Below, piece by piece: positions 42,607 to 51,925 of a stretch of DNA of 64,000 bases; within the stretch, counting starts at the first letter, position 1; each line of letters starts with the position of its first letter. The DNA is taken from assembly GCF_900176515.1 (NCBI RefSeq), contig NZ_FWXV01000006.1, positions 248,001-312,000 on the forward strand, in the 5' to 3' direction. Both the position numbers and the translations under genes were made by a program. Below the pieces are notes generated by a model. The model was not told where the DNA came from. It saw only the letters and a program-made list of their open reading frames with translations, and made no database searches. This DNA is from Kibdelosporangium aridum. Its GTDB lineage: Bacteria > Actinomycetota > Actinomycetes > Mycobacteriales > Pseudonocardiaceae.

Positions 42607-42787
42607 TTGACTCGGAGACAGTCTGCTGGTCGAGGATTGAAAAGAACAGGTGGCCATTCGCTTGGCCTCGTCTCGCTATCGGTTGCGGGGCCGGAAAGGA
42701 GGCTACTTGCGGTCGCTTGTGTCTTGATATCACACTGGGTGCCCAGTGTGATCATTCTTCTCTTTCGTGATACCCGGGAGAACTGTC
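42607..42787 (+). promoter_or_regulatory. Conserved promoter and structured leader of paralog B
   Basis: TTGACT (42607-42612), 17 nt, TCGAGG (42630-42635), 152 nt to ATG 42788. A perfect hairpin ATCACACTGGG-tg-complement (42729-42752) ends 35 nt before the start. Block GGGGCCGGAAAGG..GGCTACTTGC is shared with paralog A. The remaining spacer (42448-42606) holds the minus-strand operon's 5' region, including the CCAGCTCGACGAGGGA block also found at 25.63 kb. Confidence 0.6.
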
Positions 42788-43228
42788 ATGACGAATTCAA
42801 TTGCCCGTCGCTCGCTGGCTGTGGCAGGCGCGGCACTCTTTGCGTCTGGGCTTCTGTCCGGGTCCGCCTCTGCCGGGGAAACGGTCACTGGGACGGATGC
42901 AGCGGTGCAACAGTTGCGGTGTAGCACCTACGTGGAAACCCCGTCGCGGGACGACGACACTGTAGGAGCGCGCGCGTCCACCACCTGTGGTCGTCGGGTG
43001 GACGTGGTCAGGGTGCGGGTACACCTGGAGAAATTCGAGGACGGCGAATGGAGGAATGTCGCGGAAGGCCGCGACCGGAATCAGGACGCTTACCAGGCGG
43101 TGGCCATCGCCGAAGTCCAGTGCCAGCGAGGCCGATACCGGGCGGTATCCGTGCACTTCGCAAGCGAAGGCACGGACACCGACAGCGAACGTCACGAGAG
43201 CGAAGCCGTCCAGATCTTCTGCCGCTGA
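42788..43228 (+). CDS. Small secreted Cys protein, paralog B
   Basis: 146 aa. Signal peptide MTNSIARRSLAVAGAALFAS...SAG. The mature part has LRCSTY, TTCGRR, VQCQRGRYR and terminal IFCR, the same four-Cys frame as paralogs A and C, with VDVVRVRVHLEKFEDGEW in the centre. Start context GGGAGAACTGTC-ATG is nearly the same as in paralog A. Divergently transcribed from the glycan operon. Confidence 0.85.
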   Translation: MTNSIARRSLAVAGAALFASGLLSGSASAGETVTGTDAAVQQLRCSTYVETPSRDDDTVGARASTTCGRRVDVVRVRVHLEKFEDGEWRNVAEGRDRNQDAYQAVAIAEVQCQRGRYRAVSVHFASEGTDTDSERHESEAVQIFCR

Positions 43229-43367
43229 CCCCGCCGCTCGCTGTCCACAACGGACGCTTGGGTGGTGACGAGAAAGCCGTGGCATGTCGGCAATCGGTCA
43301 GGAATACCATTTCGGTCCCGCTGAAGGCGAGAAGGCACTTGTTCACCCGATGTATGGAGTTTTGGTG

Positions 43368-43770
43368 TTGTGCTGAGCTGTGTGCTCGCCGTTGTCGTGT
43401 TTCCAGCAGGCAGCGCCTCGTCGATCGCGGGAGGCGCCGAGGTACGACCCGGCAATTCCTTGGACTGCCCTCACCCTTCACCGACTTCAGCGTCAAGGTG
43501 ATTCGGACCGAGCGTCATCCCAGGGGCATCAGCGATGCCCGCAACGCGGACATCGCCCTGCTCACGCTCGAACACCCGGTGTTCATCAGGCCCATCAGTC
43601 TGGTCGCCTCGGGCGACACTCGCCCTACCAGGACGCTGGCATCCGCCCCGAGGCCAGCGGTGGCCCGGCCTTCACCGAGACGACCGTGAACGGCAAGGTT
43701 CGGTACGTCCTGCTTGGGACGTCCAGTAACCACCGTGGCGCCAGCACATGGGTTTCGTTTTCCATTTCTT
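43368..43770 (+). pseudogene. Decayed trypsin-like serine protease
   Basis: Frame pieces in order: LSCVLAVVVFPAGSASSIAGGAEVRPGN (signal peptide plus an IVGG-like mature start), then in another frame DFSVKVIRTERHPRGISDARNADIALLTLEHPV (the Asp-containing DIALL motif), then in a third EASGGPAF...VRYVLLGTSS (the active-site GDSGGP reduced to ASGGP). The catalytic His segment is missing. Clearly inactive. It lies between paralogs B and C. Confidence 0.65.
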
Positions 43771-43791
43771 GATACGTTGGGAAGGGCTGTT

Positions 43792-44241
43792 ATGGCGAAT
43801 TCAATTGTTCGGCGCTCGGTGGCCGTGGCAGGTGTGACGCTCTTCATGTCCGGATTCCTGTCCGGGGCTGCCTCCGCCACGGAGGCGGTCGCCGGGACCG
43901 CTGAGGCGCTGTCGCGGTTTCAGTGCGAGCTCCGGGCGGATCCCCCGGAGCTAGAGGGCATAGGTGCTGTGGAAAGTGTGCGCGCGGAAGCCGAAGCCAA
44001 CTGCTCCGACCGGGCGGACGTGTTCGGGGTGCAGATGTGGCTGCAGAAATACGACAACGAATGGATGAACATCGCGATTGATTTCGACCTGAAGATGGAC
44101 GTTACCGAGGAGGAGGCCGAGGCCGAAGTTCGGTGCGAGTCAGGCCGGTACCGGACAGTAGCCATGTACTACGCACGCCGTGGCGAGGATTCCCACATGG
44201 ATCGTAAAGAGAGCTGGCCGGTCAGTATCAACTGCCGCTGA
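43792..44241 (+). CDS. Small secreted Cys protein, paralog C
   Basis: 149 aa. Signal peptide MANSIVRRSVAVAGVTLFMS...ASAT. Four cysteines: FQCELR, ANCSDR, VRCESGRYRTV, INCR. Nearest to paralog A (RRS, MWLQKYD, CESGRYRTVA, SWPV). A more acidic mature chain (EEEAEAE). GAAGGG precedes the ATG. Only the last ~25 nt upstream resemble the paralog A leader; the conserved promoter block is absent, replaced by the protease remnant. Confidence 0.85.
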   Translation: MANSIVRRSVAVAGVTLFMSGFLSGAASATEAVAGTAEALSRFQCELRADPPELEGIGAVESVRAEAEANCSDRADVFGVQMWLQKYDNEWMNIAIDFDLKMDVTEEEAEAEVRCESGRYRTVAMYYARRGEDSHMDRKESWPVSINCR

Positions 44242-44395
44242 CCCTCTTCTCGCAGATTCAGCAGATTCATCGGGAAGGCCGCGACCCCGCAGTCAGTGCA
44301 GCGGTGCCGCGGCTTCCGCTGACGTCAAGGCTTGTCCACAATCGGCCAATCAACGAAACTCGCCACCTCAGTCCTCATGGGGCTTCAGGCGGAAG

Positions 44396-44629
44396 TCATG
44401 GCGTGTTCTGTGGTGGGTCGGGTACGGTGTGCATCGAGACGACGTGGAGTCCGAGGTTCTGGAACATCGCCAGAATCCCGTGCAAGTGCGAGTCGTCGAC
44501 CACATCACCGTAGATGATTGTTTCGGGTGCGGCGGGAACGATGTGCATTTCACCAAACTCGTCGAAGGCGTGTCTGGCTCGTTCCGACACGTGCCCAGCC
44601 ACGCGGAACTCGTAGCGTGTCTGTGACAT
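44396..44629 (-). CDS. Small conserved hypothetical protein, 77 aa
   Basis: ATG 44629 has GAGGAG at 9 nt; an ATG at 44638 directly abuts that site and is unlikely. Sequence SQTRYEFRVAGHVSERARHAF...IVPAAPETIIYGDVVDDSHLHGIL, a short alpha/beta protein of a type frequent in actinomycetes, unassigned. 45 bp downstream of the DUF7144-like gene, probably one operon. Confidence 0.65.
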   Translation of the reverse strand: MSQTRYEFRVAGHVSERARHAFDEFGEMHIVPAAPETIIYGDVVDDSHLHGILAMFQNLGLHVVSMHTVPDPPQNTP

Positions 44630-44674
44630 GGGTGCCATCTCCTCAGGGAGGGATGATTGATGTGCGGCGGGCGG

Positions 44675-45097
44675 TCAGTTCCGTTCGCCGATGATGCCTG
44701 TTCCCTCGTCCCGGACGACTCCGCCATGGACGGCGACGGCCCAGATGACCAGTATGTCCAGAGCGATGACAATCGTCGTCCAGATGGGATGGGCGGCCAT
44801 GAAGGCCAGTTGACTGACGGCGTTGAAGCTGACCAGGAGGACCGCGACGACGCGAGCCCACGCGGCACCAGTGAACAACGAGAGTCCGGCGAGGACCGCG
44901 CACACGCCGACAATGAGGTGGATCCAGCCCCACGTGGTCATGTCGAACACCAGGAGGCCGCTGCTGCTGAGGATGTAGTACTGGTTCCGGAACAGGGCGA
45001 CGATGCCCTCGATCGCGGTGAAGAACCCGGTAATGATCAAGATGATCGCGGCGAAACCGATCCAGCCCGACCATGTCGAGCGACTGTGCACACCCAT
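44675..45097 (-). CDS. Four-helix membrane protein (DUF7144-like)
   Basis: 140 aa from ATG 45097, with AAGGAGG upstream. WIGFAAIILIITGFFTAIEGIVAL, a short YYILSSSGLLVFDMTTWGW loop, then three more helices. This matches a family of small actinobacterial membrane proteins of unknown role. Divergent from the LAL regulators. Confidence 0.8.
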   Translation of the reverse strand: MGVHSRSTWSGWIGFAAIILIITGFFTAIEGIVALFRNQYYILSSSGLLVFDMTTWGWIHLIVGVCAVLAGLSLFTGAAWARVVAVLLVSFNAVSQLAFMAAHPIWTTIVIALDILVIWAVAVHGGVVRDEGTGIIGERN

Positions 45098-45240
45098 CTT
45101 TCCTCCTTGCGCCACCGCCGGAGATGTCACCGGCACCGGGATCACCTTCGCCGGTGCGGACGGGGTCCGCTTCGCCCGCACGAGGTGAGATGGATCGCCG
45201 AGTGGCCCCGTCCCGTTCGCGGCAGTGTGGTGAGAGACTG

Positions 45241-47949
45241 ATGGCACGCACATTCCTACGCTGGAAGGCAGCGGGGATGCCGGAGGCACGATCAGGTGGG
45301 GTACGGCCGAGGATGCCGCGGACCAAGATCGTCGTGCCGGAACTGCCGGCGCGGTTGGTCTCCCGTTCTCGGTTGTGGACAGAGCTGGATCGAGCGGAGG
45401 ACTGCGCGGTCACTCTGGTCCAGGCTCCCGCGGGTTTCGGCAAGACGCTGCTGCTGGCGGAATGGATCCAGCGAGGACACTCGTCGGCGACGGCGTGGGT
45501 GTCGTTGGACTCCGATGACAACGACGACCGGCGTTTCTGGTCGGCTGTGCTGGCCGCGCTGGATGCCTGCCCTGGTGTTCGTGCCGGCAACCCGTTGCAG
45601 GAGTTGACATTGCCTGCCCGGCCGAGCAGCGATCCTGGTTTTCTCGCCGAGATCGTCGACGTGCTGGACGACCTGCCGTCACCTGTGCGACTGGTACTCG
45701 ATGACATGCACGAGCTCACGGCCGCGGAACCGTTGCAAGGCTTGGAAACGCTCATTCGCTTCCAGCCGGCCGGGCTCAGGCTGGTGTTGCTGACCAGGTT
45801 CGGTCCCCGGCTTCCGCTGACGCGGTTGCGATTGTCGGGCCAACTGCGGGAAGTATGCGCCGACAAGCTGAAGTTCACAATGGACGAATCCGATGCCCTG
45901 CTCGGGACAGCCGGCGTTCGGCTGTCCACGGTACAGATACAGCAACTCGTGCGGCACACCGAGGGATGGGCGGCCGCTTTGCGGCTGGTCGCCCAGGCAC
46001 TGAACGAAACCGATGCCCAGGAGCGGTTCCTGGCCGATCCTGCCGCGGTCGACCGGGTCGTGGCAGGCTACCTGGTCGACGAGGTCCTGTCTTGTTTCCC
46101 GGATGCGACGCGGGATTTCCTGTGTGCGATCAGCGGATGCGAGGAGGTGTCGGCCTCGCTGGCCGCGGCGGTGTCCGGCCGGGCCGACGCCGGTGAGATG
46201 CTCTGCCGTCTCGAGCGCGAGACCACATTGGTCGTCAGCACTGGGACCGGACGACGTTGGTACCGCGTACATGCGTTGCTCCGCTCGCACCTGTACACCG
46301 AACTCCAGCGGCAAGCTCCCAATCGTGCCGCGACATTGCACGGTAACGCAGCCGACTGGCTCGCGGCGCACCATTGCCCGGCGCAGGCGATCGCGCACGC
46401 CTGTCTTGCAGGGGACTGCGAGCGCGTCGGCGCCCTGCTCCGGCGCAACGCACTGCCGCTGATCTTGTCTGGCGAGCACGTGGTGTTGCGCCGTGCTCTC
46501 GCTGTGCTGGGCGACGAATCGACCGTCGACGAGCCGTGGGCGGCACTGATCTCTGCGTTGTTGCACCTGGAGTCCGGCGAGCCGGCTGCGGCGTCGGCTG
46601 ATCTGGCGCGCGCCGAAGCACTTCCGCCGGCAGACGAGACACCCGAGCTCAAATCCTTGCGGCAGTTCGTCCGTTCGTGCCTCGCCCAGTTCGCCGACAT
46701 GGCGCGGATCACGGAGAGTCCCGGTTCGACCGCCGGGAACGTGCCGGCCGTCGACGCGCTGGCAAAGCTGCACCAGGGCACGGCGTTGCTGGCCGCTGCG
46801 AATCGGGCCCGGGCGTGTGAACGGATGCACGCCGCACTCGCGATCGCACGGGACAACGGCTACGAGTACCTATCAGCGCAATGTCTGACGATCCTCGGTC
46901 GCATCGCCGCAGCCGAAGGCGACTTCCGGCTGATGAGCGACCTGGCAACGTCGGTCGACGCACGGATCGCGGGCGGATTGCCCGCGAGGACGGCAGGCAT
47001 GTGGGCGCGTCTGCTGCTCGCGTACGGCGCATTCCTGAGGGCGGAACCCGCTGAATGCCTGCGCCAGACGGCTCGGGCAGCTGGGCTGTTCGACACCGGG
47101 GTTCCAATGCCGAGCCAAAGCCTGAGCTTCCTCATGCGCACCCTGCGAGGCGCCGCCCAGTTCGACACCGGTGATCGTGCGGCAGGACTGCGGCAGATGC
47201 GCGAAGCCAGGCTGAACGCGGTAGGTGGCCACTTCGCACCGGACGACGTCGCGCTCGCCGTCGTCTTGGAACACAGGGCTGCGACGCTGCTCGGGTGGAG
47301 CGGCGTCGCCAATGCCGTGGTGCGCTGGGCGAAAGAGCTGATTCCGGCTTCGGGCGAAGTGCTGCTGGTCCGTGCCCGCGGTCAGTTGGCGCTGCATCGG
47401 CACGGTTCTGCCCGGACTGTTCTCAAGCCGTTGCTGGACGGCTCTGTCCGCCCGGCGCTCCCGTGGTCGACCGTCGAGGCGTGGTTGCTCAAGGCGGAGA
47501 TCGCGCTCCGCACCGCACAGGCCTCTCAAGCGCGCCGCGCACTGCGGACAGCATTGTCGATCGCCGCGCCGATGGAGGCGCTGTATCCGGTCGTGTATGC
47601 CGCGCCCGAGGTGATGGCGCTGCTCGCCCGACAGGTGGGCAGGCTCGGTGCGGTCGATGAGTTCGCGAGTCGTGTACTCGTCGTCCGGAGTTCGATCGAC
47701 ACCACGTCGGCGCCGCCGGTATCGCTGACCGAGCGAGAACGCGGCGTGTTGCGCCTGCTGCCGACACAGCGTTCGTTCGCGGAGATCGCGCAGGATCTGA
47801 CGGTATCGCCGAACACAGTCAAGACACATGTGCGGGCGATCTACACGAAACTCGGCGTGGGTACCCGCCGCGACGCCCTCGCGGTCGCCGTCGACCAGGG
47901 ACTTCTCGAAGCAACGCGGTGGATCCCCGGTCCGAGAGCCTCCCACTAG
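45241..47949 (+). CDS. LAL-type LuxR-family regulator 1
   Basis: 902 aa if started at ATG 45241 (GAGAG upstream); ATG 45190 after GAGGTGAG is an alternative. MalT-like: Walker A APAGFGKT (62-69), Walker B LVLDDMH (~150), a long helical TPR-like middle, and a C-terminal LuxR HTH (LTERERGVLRLL...EIAQDLTVSPNTVKTHVRAIYTKL in total). An ATP-dependent transcription activator with a ligand or partner sensed by the central domain. The tandem neighbour is a clear paralog. Confidence 0.9.
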   Translation: MARTFLRWKAAGMPEARSGGVRPRMPRTKIVVPELPARLVSRSRLWTELDRAEDCAVTLVQAPAGFGKTLLLAEWIQRGHSSATAWVSLDSDDNDDRRFWSAVLAALDACPGVRAGNPLQELTLPARPSSDPGFLAEIVDVLDDLPSPVRLVLDDMHELTAAEPLQGLETLIRFQPAGLRLVLLTRFGPRLPLTRLRLSGQLREVCADKLKFTMDESDALLGTAGVRLSTVQIQQLVRHTEGWAAALRLVAQALNETDAQERFLADPAAVDRVVAGYLVDEVLSCFPDATRDFLCAISGCEEVSASLAAAVSGRADAGEMLCRLERETTLVVSTGTGRRWYRVHALLRSHLYTELQRQAPNRAATLHGNAADWLAAHHCPAQAIAHACLAGDCERVGALLRRNALPLILSGEHVVLRRALAVLGDESTVDEPWAALISALLHLESGEPAAASADLARAEALPPADETPELKSLRQFVRSCLAQFADMARITESPGSTAGNVPAVDALAKLHQGTALLAAANRARACERMHAALAIARDNGYEYLSAQCLTILGRIAAAEGDFRLMSDLATSVDARIAGGLPARTAGMWARLLLAYGAFLRAEPAECLRQTARAAGLFDTGVPMPSQSLSFLMRTLRGAAQFDTGDRAAGLRQMREARLNAVGGHFAPDDVALAVVLEHRAATLLGWSGVANAVVRWAKELIPASGEVLLVRARGQLALHRHGSARTVLKPLLDGSVRPALPWSTVEAWLLKAEIALRTAQASQARRALRTALSIAAPMEALYPVVYAAPEVMALLARQVGRLGAVDEFASRVLVVRSSIDTTSAPPVSLTERERGVLRLLPTQRSFAEIAQDLTVSPNTVKTHVRAIYTKLGVGTRRDALAVAVDQGLLEATRWIPGPRASH

Positions 47950-47952
47950 CGC

Positions 47953-50646
47953 ATGTCCGGGGATTGGGAACCAATGGCGGTATGTCCACGGATTCGGCGA
48001 ATTACTTTCGAGTGGATGAGGCAGACCGCTCGAGATGGTGAGCTGCCCGGGTGTACGCCGGGGTGTGTCCCACGCACCAAGATCGCGATACCGCGGGTGC
48101 CGGTCAGCTTCGTCCGGCGAGAGCCGTTGCGGCACTTGCTCGACCAGGCAGGGGAAGTCCCGGTCATTGTCGTATGTGCGCCGGCCGGTTATGGAAAGAC
48201 GCTCGCACTCGCGGATTGGGTCACGGCCGGCCCCGCGGCTTGGGTATCCCTCGATCGCGACGACAACGATGCCAGCCGGTTCTGGTCGGCTGTGCTCAGC
48301 GCCATGGCCGAATGTGTGCCCGACGACAACCCGCTACGGGACCTCGCCCCACCGGCAGTGGCCGACGAACCGGGTTTTCTCGCCGAAATCGTCGACGCCC
48401 TCGATGCGCTGGACAGTCCGCTGCGACTGGTGCTGGACGACGTGCACGAGATCGTGACGCCGCGGACGCTGCGCGGCCTCGAGACGCTCATTCGATATGT
48501 GCCCAAGGGACTTCGGCTGGTGCTGTCCACCCGGCTCGACCCTCCGCTCCCGTTGGCCCGATTGCGCGCGCAGGGCAATCTGGCCGAGATCCGGGCGAAC
48601 CGGTTGCGGTTCTGTCGCGACGACGCCGCGGCAATGCTCCGTGCCGTGGGGGTCGAACTCGAGGACGAGCAGTTGCGGCTGCTCGTCGACCAGACCGAGG
48701 GATGGGCGGCTGGGCTGCGGCTGGCCGCCCTTTCGCTGCGAGACGCGGCCGACCGCGACGAGTTCCTCGCGGACTTCGCTGCCGACGACCGATCCGTGGC
48801 CGACTACCTCCTCGGCGAGGTGTTGACTCGTCTGCCGAGGCGGACCAGGCAGTTCCTGCGGGTGATCAGTATCTGCGACGAGGTGTCGCCACCCCTGGCG
48901 GCGACGCTGTCCGGGCTGGACGACGCCGGCGTGCTCCTGGATGTGCTGGAGCGTGAGAGTTCGCTGGTGACGAGTGTCGACGTGCGCGGGCAGCGGTATC
49001 GGATCCACACATTGCTGCGCTCTTACCTGCGCGCCGACTTCGACCGGCAGCATCCGGAGCGGACCGCCGAGCTGCACCGTATCGCCGCGACATGGTTCGC
49101 TTCCGAACAACGGGTGCTGGAAGCGCTCGACCACGCCGGACAGGCCGGGGATCGGGCCATGGTCGTGGCCCTCCTGCGCCGGCATGCCGTCATGTTGCTG
49201 GTCACCGGCGAGCACCATGACGTCACCCAGGCGTTGGCGCTGGCCGGCCCCGACATGATCGCGGAGGATCCTTCGCTTGCCCTGATATCCGCGTTCGCGC
49301 ACCTCGCAGGCGGAGAGCTGACCGCGGCGGAGACGGATTTCGCTCGCAGCCACGCCATCTGGCCATCCAGATGCAGCACCGACATGGCGTTGCTCCGCTG
49401 GCTCGTGGGAGCCCATCTCGCGCTCGTCCGGGGCAAACCCCCGGCCGCGTTGATGACGGCGGAGTATCCAGGTGGGTTGCCGTCCATGGGCGCTGGGCTC
49501 GAGGCTTGGGCGCGAATGGCTGTCGGCTGGACTTCACTGTATTTCGCAGACCTGGGGACCGCCCGGCGAGAACTGCGGGAAGCTCTCCGGCTCGCCAGCG
49601 GGAATGGCTTCGATCACCTTGTCGTGCAATGCCAGACAGTCCTCGGCGTGGCTTGCGCTCTGGACGGTGACTATGTCGCGATGGCTGAGGCGTCGGCGGC
49701 GGCGATCAGCCTCGCGAGCGGGCGAGGCTGGTGCCGGTCGCCCTGGCTGGCGACCGACTACCTGATACTCGCCTTCGCACGCCTGCTGCAACTCGATCCG
49801 GCTGCATCGAGGCGCTACGCGGCGCAAGCCGAGCGGGTGAACCGTGTGGCGTCCGAGCCGAGACTGCGGTTCATGATCGGCTTCGTCGAAGGGGTCGCCC
49901 GATTCGACGCGGGCGACCGCTCGACCGGGTTGCACCGGATGAGGCAGGCGCGCCGGCAGCTCGGTAACGTTGTCCTGCTGCCGGAACTAGCCGCCACAGT
50001 CGCGGTCCTGGAGCATCGTTGCGCGCTCATGCTCGGGCAGTATGCCCACGCACGGGAGATCTTCGATTGGACGCGGGGCCGGATCGGCGACACGGCCGAG
50101 TTGTCCCTGCTGGAAGCGTGGTGGCTGGTCGCGACCGGGCGGGCTGGTGCGTCCGGGGCGCTGTGCAGTGCCTTGGACGGTGCCCGGCCCGAGTTGTGTC
50201 CTATCACTCGCGTCGCGGCTCTGCTGTTGGAGACGGCGATCGCGCTTCGCGCGGGGCGGCGGACCCAGGCGCGATGTGCGCTCCAGACCGCACTGGCGCT
50301 TGCCGAGCCGGTGCGGTTGATCCGGCCGTTCGGCGAAGCCGGGCCGATGGTGCGGCGGCTGCTGGCTGATCAACAGGGCGGCTTCGGGCCGCTGGACGAC
50401 TTCGCCAGCCGGGTCTGCGAAGCGGTCACCGGTTTGGGTGTCGTGTGCGCACGTGGTGTCCTGACCCGGCGTGAGCAGGCCGTACTGACCCAACTGCCGT
50501 CACAGTGCTCGCTCGACGAGATCGCGTCGGATCTCACCTTGTCCGTGAACACGGTGAAGACGCATGTGCGCTCGGTTTACATGAAACTCGGCGTGAGCAA
50601 CCGCCGCGCGGCTGTGGTCGCGGCCCGCGAACTCGGCTTGATCTAA
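47953..50646 (+). CDS. LAL-type LuxR-family regulator 2, tandem paralog
   Basis: 897 aa from ATG 47953, 3 bp after the first regulator's stop; ATG 48016 is an alternative. Same order: P-R-T-K-I-A-I-P start motif, Walker A APAGYGKT (76-83), LVLDDVHE, helical middle, C-terminal HTH (LTRREQAVLTQL; SVNTVKTHVRSVYMKLG). Similarity to its neighbour runs end to end, so it arose by tandem duplication. No gene nearby is an obvious target. Confidence 0.9.
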   Translation: MSGDWEPMAVCPRIRRITFEWMRQTARDGELPGCTPGCVPRTKIAIPRVPVSFVRREPLRHLLDQAGEVPVIVVCAPAGYGKTLALADWVTAGPAAWVSLDRDDNDASRFWSAVLSAMAECVPDDNPLRDLAPPAVADEPGFLAEIVDALDALDSPLRLVLDDVHEIVTPRTLRGLETLIRYVPKGLRLVLSTRLDPPLPLARLRAQGNLAEIRANRLRFCRDDAAAMLRAVGVELEDEQLRLLVDQTEGWAAGLRLAALSLRDAADRDEFLADFAADDRSVADYLLGEVLTRLPRRTRQFLRVISICDEVSPPLAATLSGLDDAGVLLDVLERESSLVTSVDVRGQRYRIHTLLRSYLRADFDRQHPERTAELHRIAATWFASEQRVLEALDHAGQAGDRAMVVALLRRHAVMLLVTGEHHDVTQALALAGPDMIAEDPSLALISAFAHLAGGELTAAETDFARSHAIWPSRCSTDMALLRWLVGAHLALVRGKPPAALMTAEYPGGLPSMGAGLEAWARMAVGWTSLYFADLGTARRELREALRLASGNGFDHLVVQCQTVLGVACALDGDYVAMAEASAAAISLASGRGWCRSPWLATDYLILAFARLLQLDPAASRRYAAQAERVNRVASEPRLRFMIGFVEGVARFDAGDRSTGLHRMRQARRQLGNVVLLPELAATVAVLEHRCALMLGQYAHAREIFDWTRGRIGDTAELSLLEAWWLVATGRAGASGALCSALDGARPELCPITRVAALLLETAIALRAGRRTQARCALQTALALAEPVRLIRPFGEAGPMVRRLLADQQGGFGPLDDFASRVCEAVTGLGVVCARGVLTRREQAVLTQLPSQCSLDEIASDLTLSVNTVKTHVRSVYMKLGVSNRRAAVVAARELGLI

Positions 50647-50672
50647 CCGGTCACGGGAAGAACGCAGCAGGG

Positions 50673-51392
50673 TCATTCGTCTGCCTCGCTGGGGGTGTGG
50701 ACCTGCCAGCGGATTCTGATCACGGACGGTTCGAGCGACAGGCGGCTGACGACGGATTCCATCTGTTTGTCGTCGCGTTGGTCTCCGGCCAGTTCGGCGC
50801 GGACCTCGGCGTAGCCGTCGATGGTGCTGTTCGTGCTGGACACGGACAGCAGCCGGAAGTCGGTGCGGGTCAAGGCTTGCACCAGCAGGGCGCGGACGTG
50901 GGCTTCGGCGTAGTCCTTGGTTACGGCGAGGAAGGCGTACGAGGTGGGTTGGTCGTCCCCGGTGTTCGGTCTCCGATCCAGCGCGCGCCCGGCCGCGCGC
51001 AGCGCGACGTTGACCGCGATCACCACCACAGTGCCGATCGTGGCGACCTGATACAACCCGGCGCCGGCCAGGGCACCGACCGCGGCGGAGCACCACAGGG
51101 TGGCGGCGGTGTTCACGCCGCGCACGCTCAGCCCGTCGCGCAGGATCACCCCCGCGCCGAGGAACCCGATCCCGGACACGATCTGCGCCGCGATCCGCGT
51201 AGGGTCCGCCGAGCCGGAACCGACGTCCCCGAAGCCATAGGCAGACAGCAGCGCGAACAGGGTGGAGCCCACCGCAACGAGGGCGTTGGTGCGCAGCCCG
51301 GCCACCCAGGTCCGGAACTGGCGTTCGATACCGATCACCGCGCCGAGCCCGACACCGGCACCGACGCGCAGCGCCATCTCGACGGTCGTCAT
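50673..51392 (-). CDS. MgtC/SapB family membrane protein
   Basis: 239 aa. Four to five N-terminal helices with GAVIGIERQFR, GLRTNALVAVGS, GIGFLGAGVILRDG and GVNTAATLWCSAAVGALAGAG, the MgtC signature set. The C-terminal ~90 residues are an ACT-like cytoplasmic domain. MgtC proteins affect membrane energy balance under Mg limitation. An MgtA remnant lies directly upstream on the same strand, the usual partner arrangement. Confidence 0.92.
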   Translation of the reverse strand: MTTVEMALRVGAGVGLGAVIGIERQFRTWVAGLRTNALVAVGSTLFALLSAYGFGDVGSGSADPTRIAAQIVSGIGFLGAGVILRDGLSVRGVNTAATLWCSAAVGALAGAGLYQVATIGTVVVIAVNVALRAAGRALDRRPNTGDDQPTSYAFLAVTKDYAEAHVRALLVQALTRTDFRLLSVSSTNSTIDGYAEVRAELAGDQRDDKQMESVVSRLSLEPSVIRIRWQVHTPSEADE

Positions 51393-51529
51393 GCCCGCGT
51401 CATCCTCCTGTGTGGACTGTCACGATCACGACCCTGGCTGGCCCGAAACCCCGCCACAGGAAGGAGCGCACAACCACGACCGCCCCCGGCGAAGTTACAG
51501 CGGCGGCCACGACTGGCCGGGACACCGCA

Positions 51530-51925
51530 AACCGGGGGCATCTTCATCTGGCGGGTGCGCAGTACCAAGACGATCAACACCAGGGAGAGCAGGCCTTCGG
51601 TGAACCAACCCTCCTGGAACGCGGCTCGCTCGCCTGGGCTGTCGGTGCCCGAGGCCCACCACAGTGCGGCGAAGGTGGCCAGGTCGAACAGCGAGGACAG
51701 CGGGCTGAAGGTGAGCATGAACCGGGTCAGGTCCCCCAGCATCCCACCGGCGCGCGTAATCGGAGTCGACCCGATCCCACGGCAGCGCGAGCTGCGCGGT
51801 GTCGTAAAGCAGGTTCTGGATCATCAGCTGGATGGGCAACATCGGCAGGAACGGCAGCATGCCGCCGGCCACCAGGACGCTGAGCCCGTTGCCGAGGTTC
51901 AAGCTCGTGGTGATCTTGACGTACT
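51530..51925 (-). pseudogene. MgtA Mg-transporting P-type ATPase, C-terminal remnant
   Basis: NLGNGLSVLVAGGMLPFLP and NLLYDTAQLALPWDRVDSD in one frame, then LTRFMLTFSPLSSLFDLATFAALWW and EGLLSLVLIVLVLRT in another, are the last membrane helices of MgtA/MgtB. The ATPase core is missing and a frameshift separates the two parts near 51,740. The last ~20 residues are also lost. Confidence 0.75.

Noticed and set aside
44643..45959. 438-codon minus-strand frame
   Set aside because: Shadow of the LAL regulator and of the DUF7144-like gene; Arg/Ser-rich without motifs.
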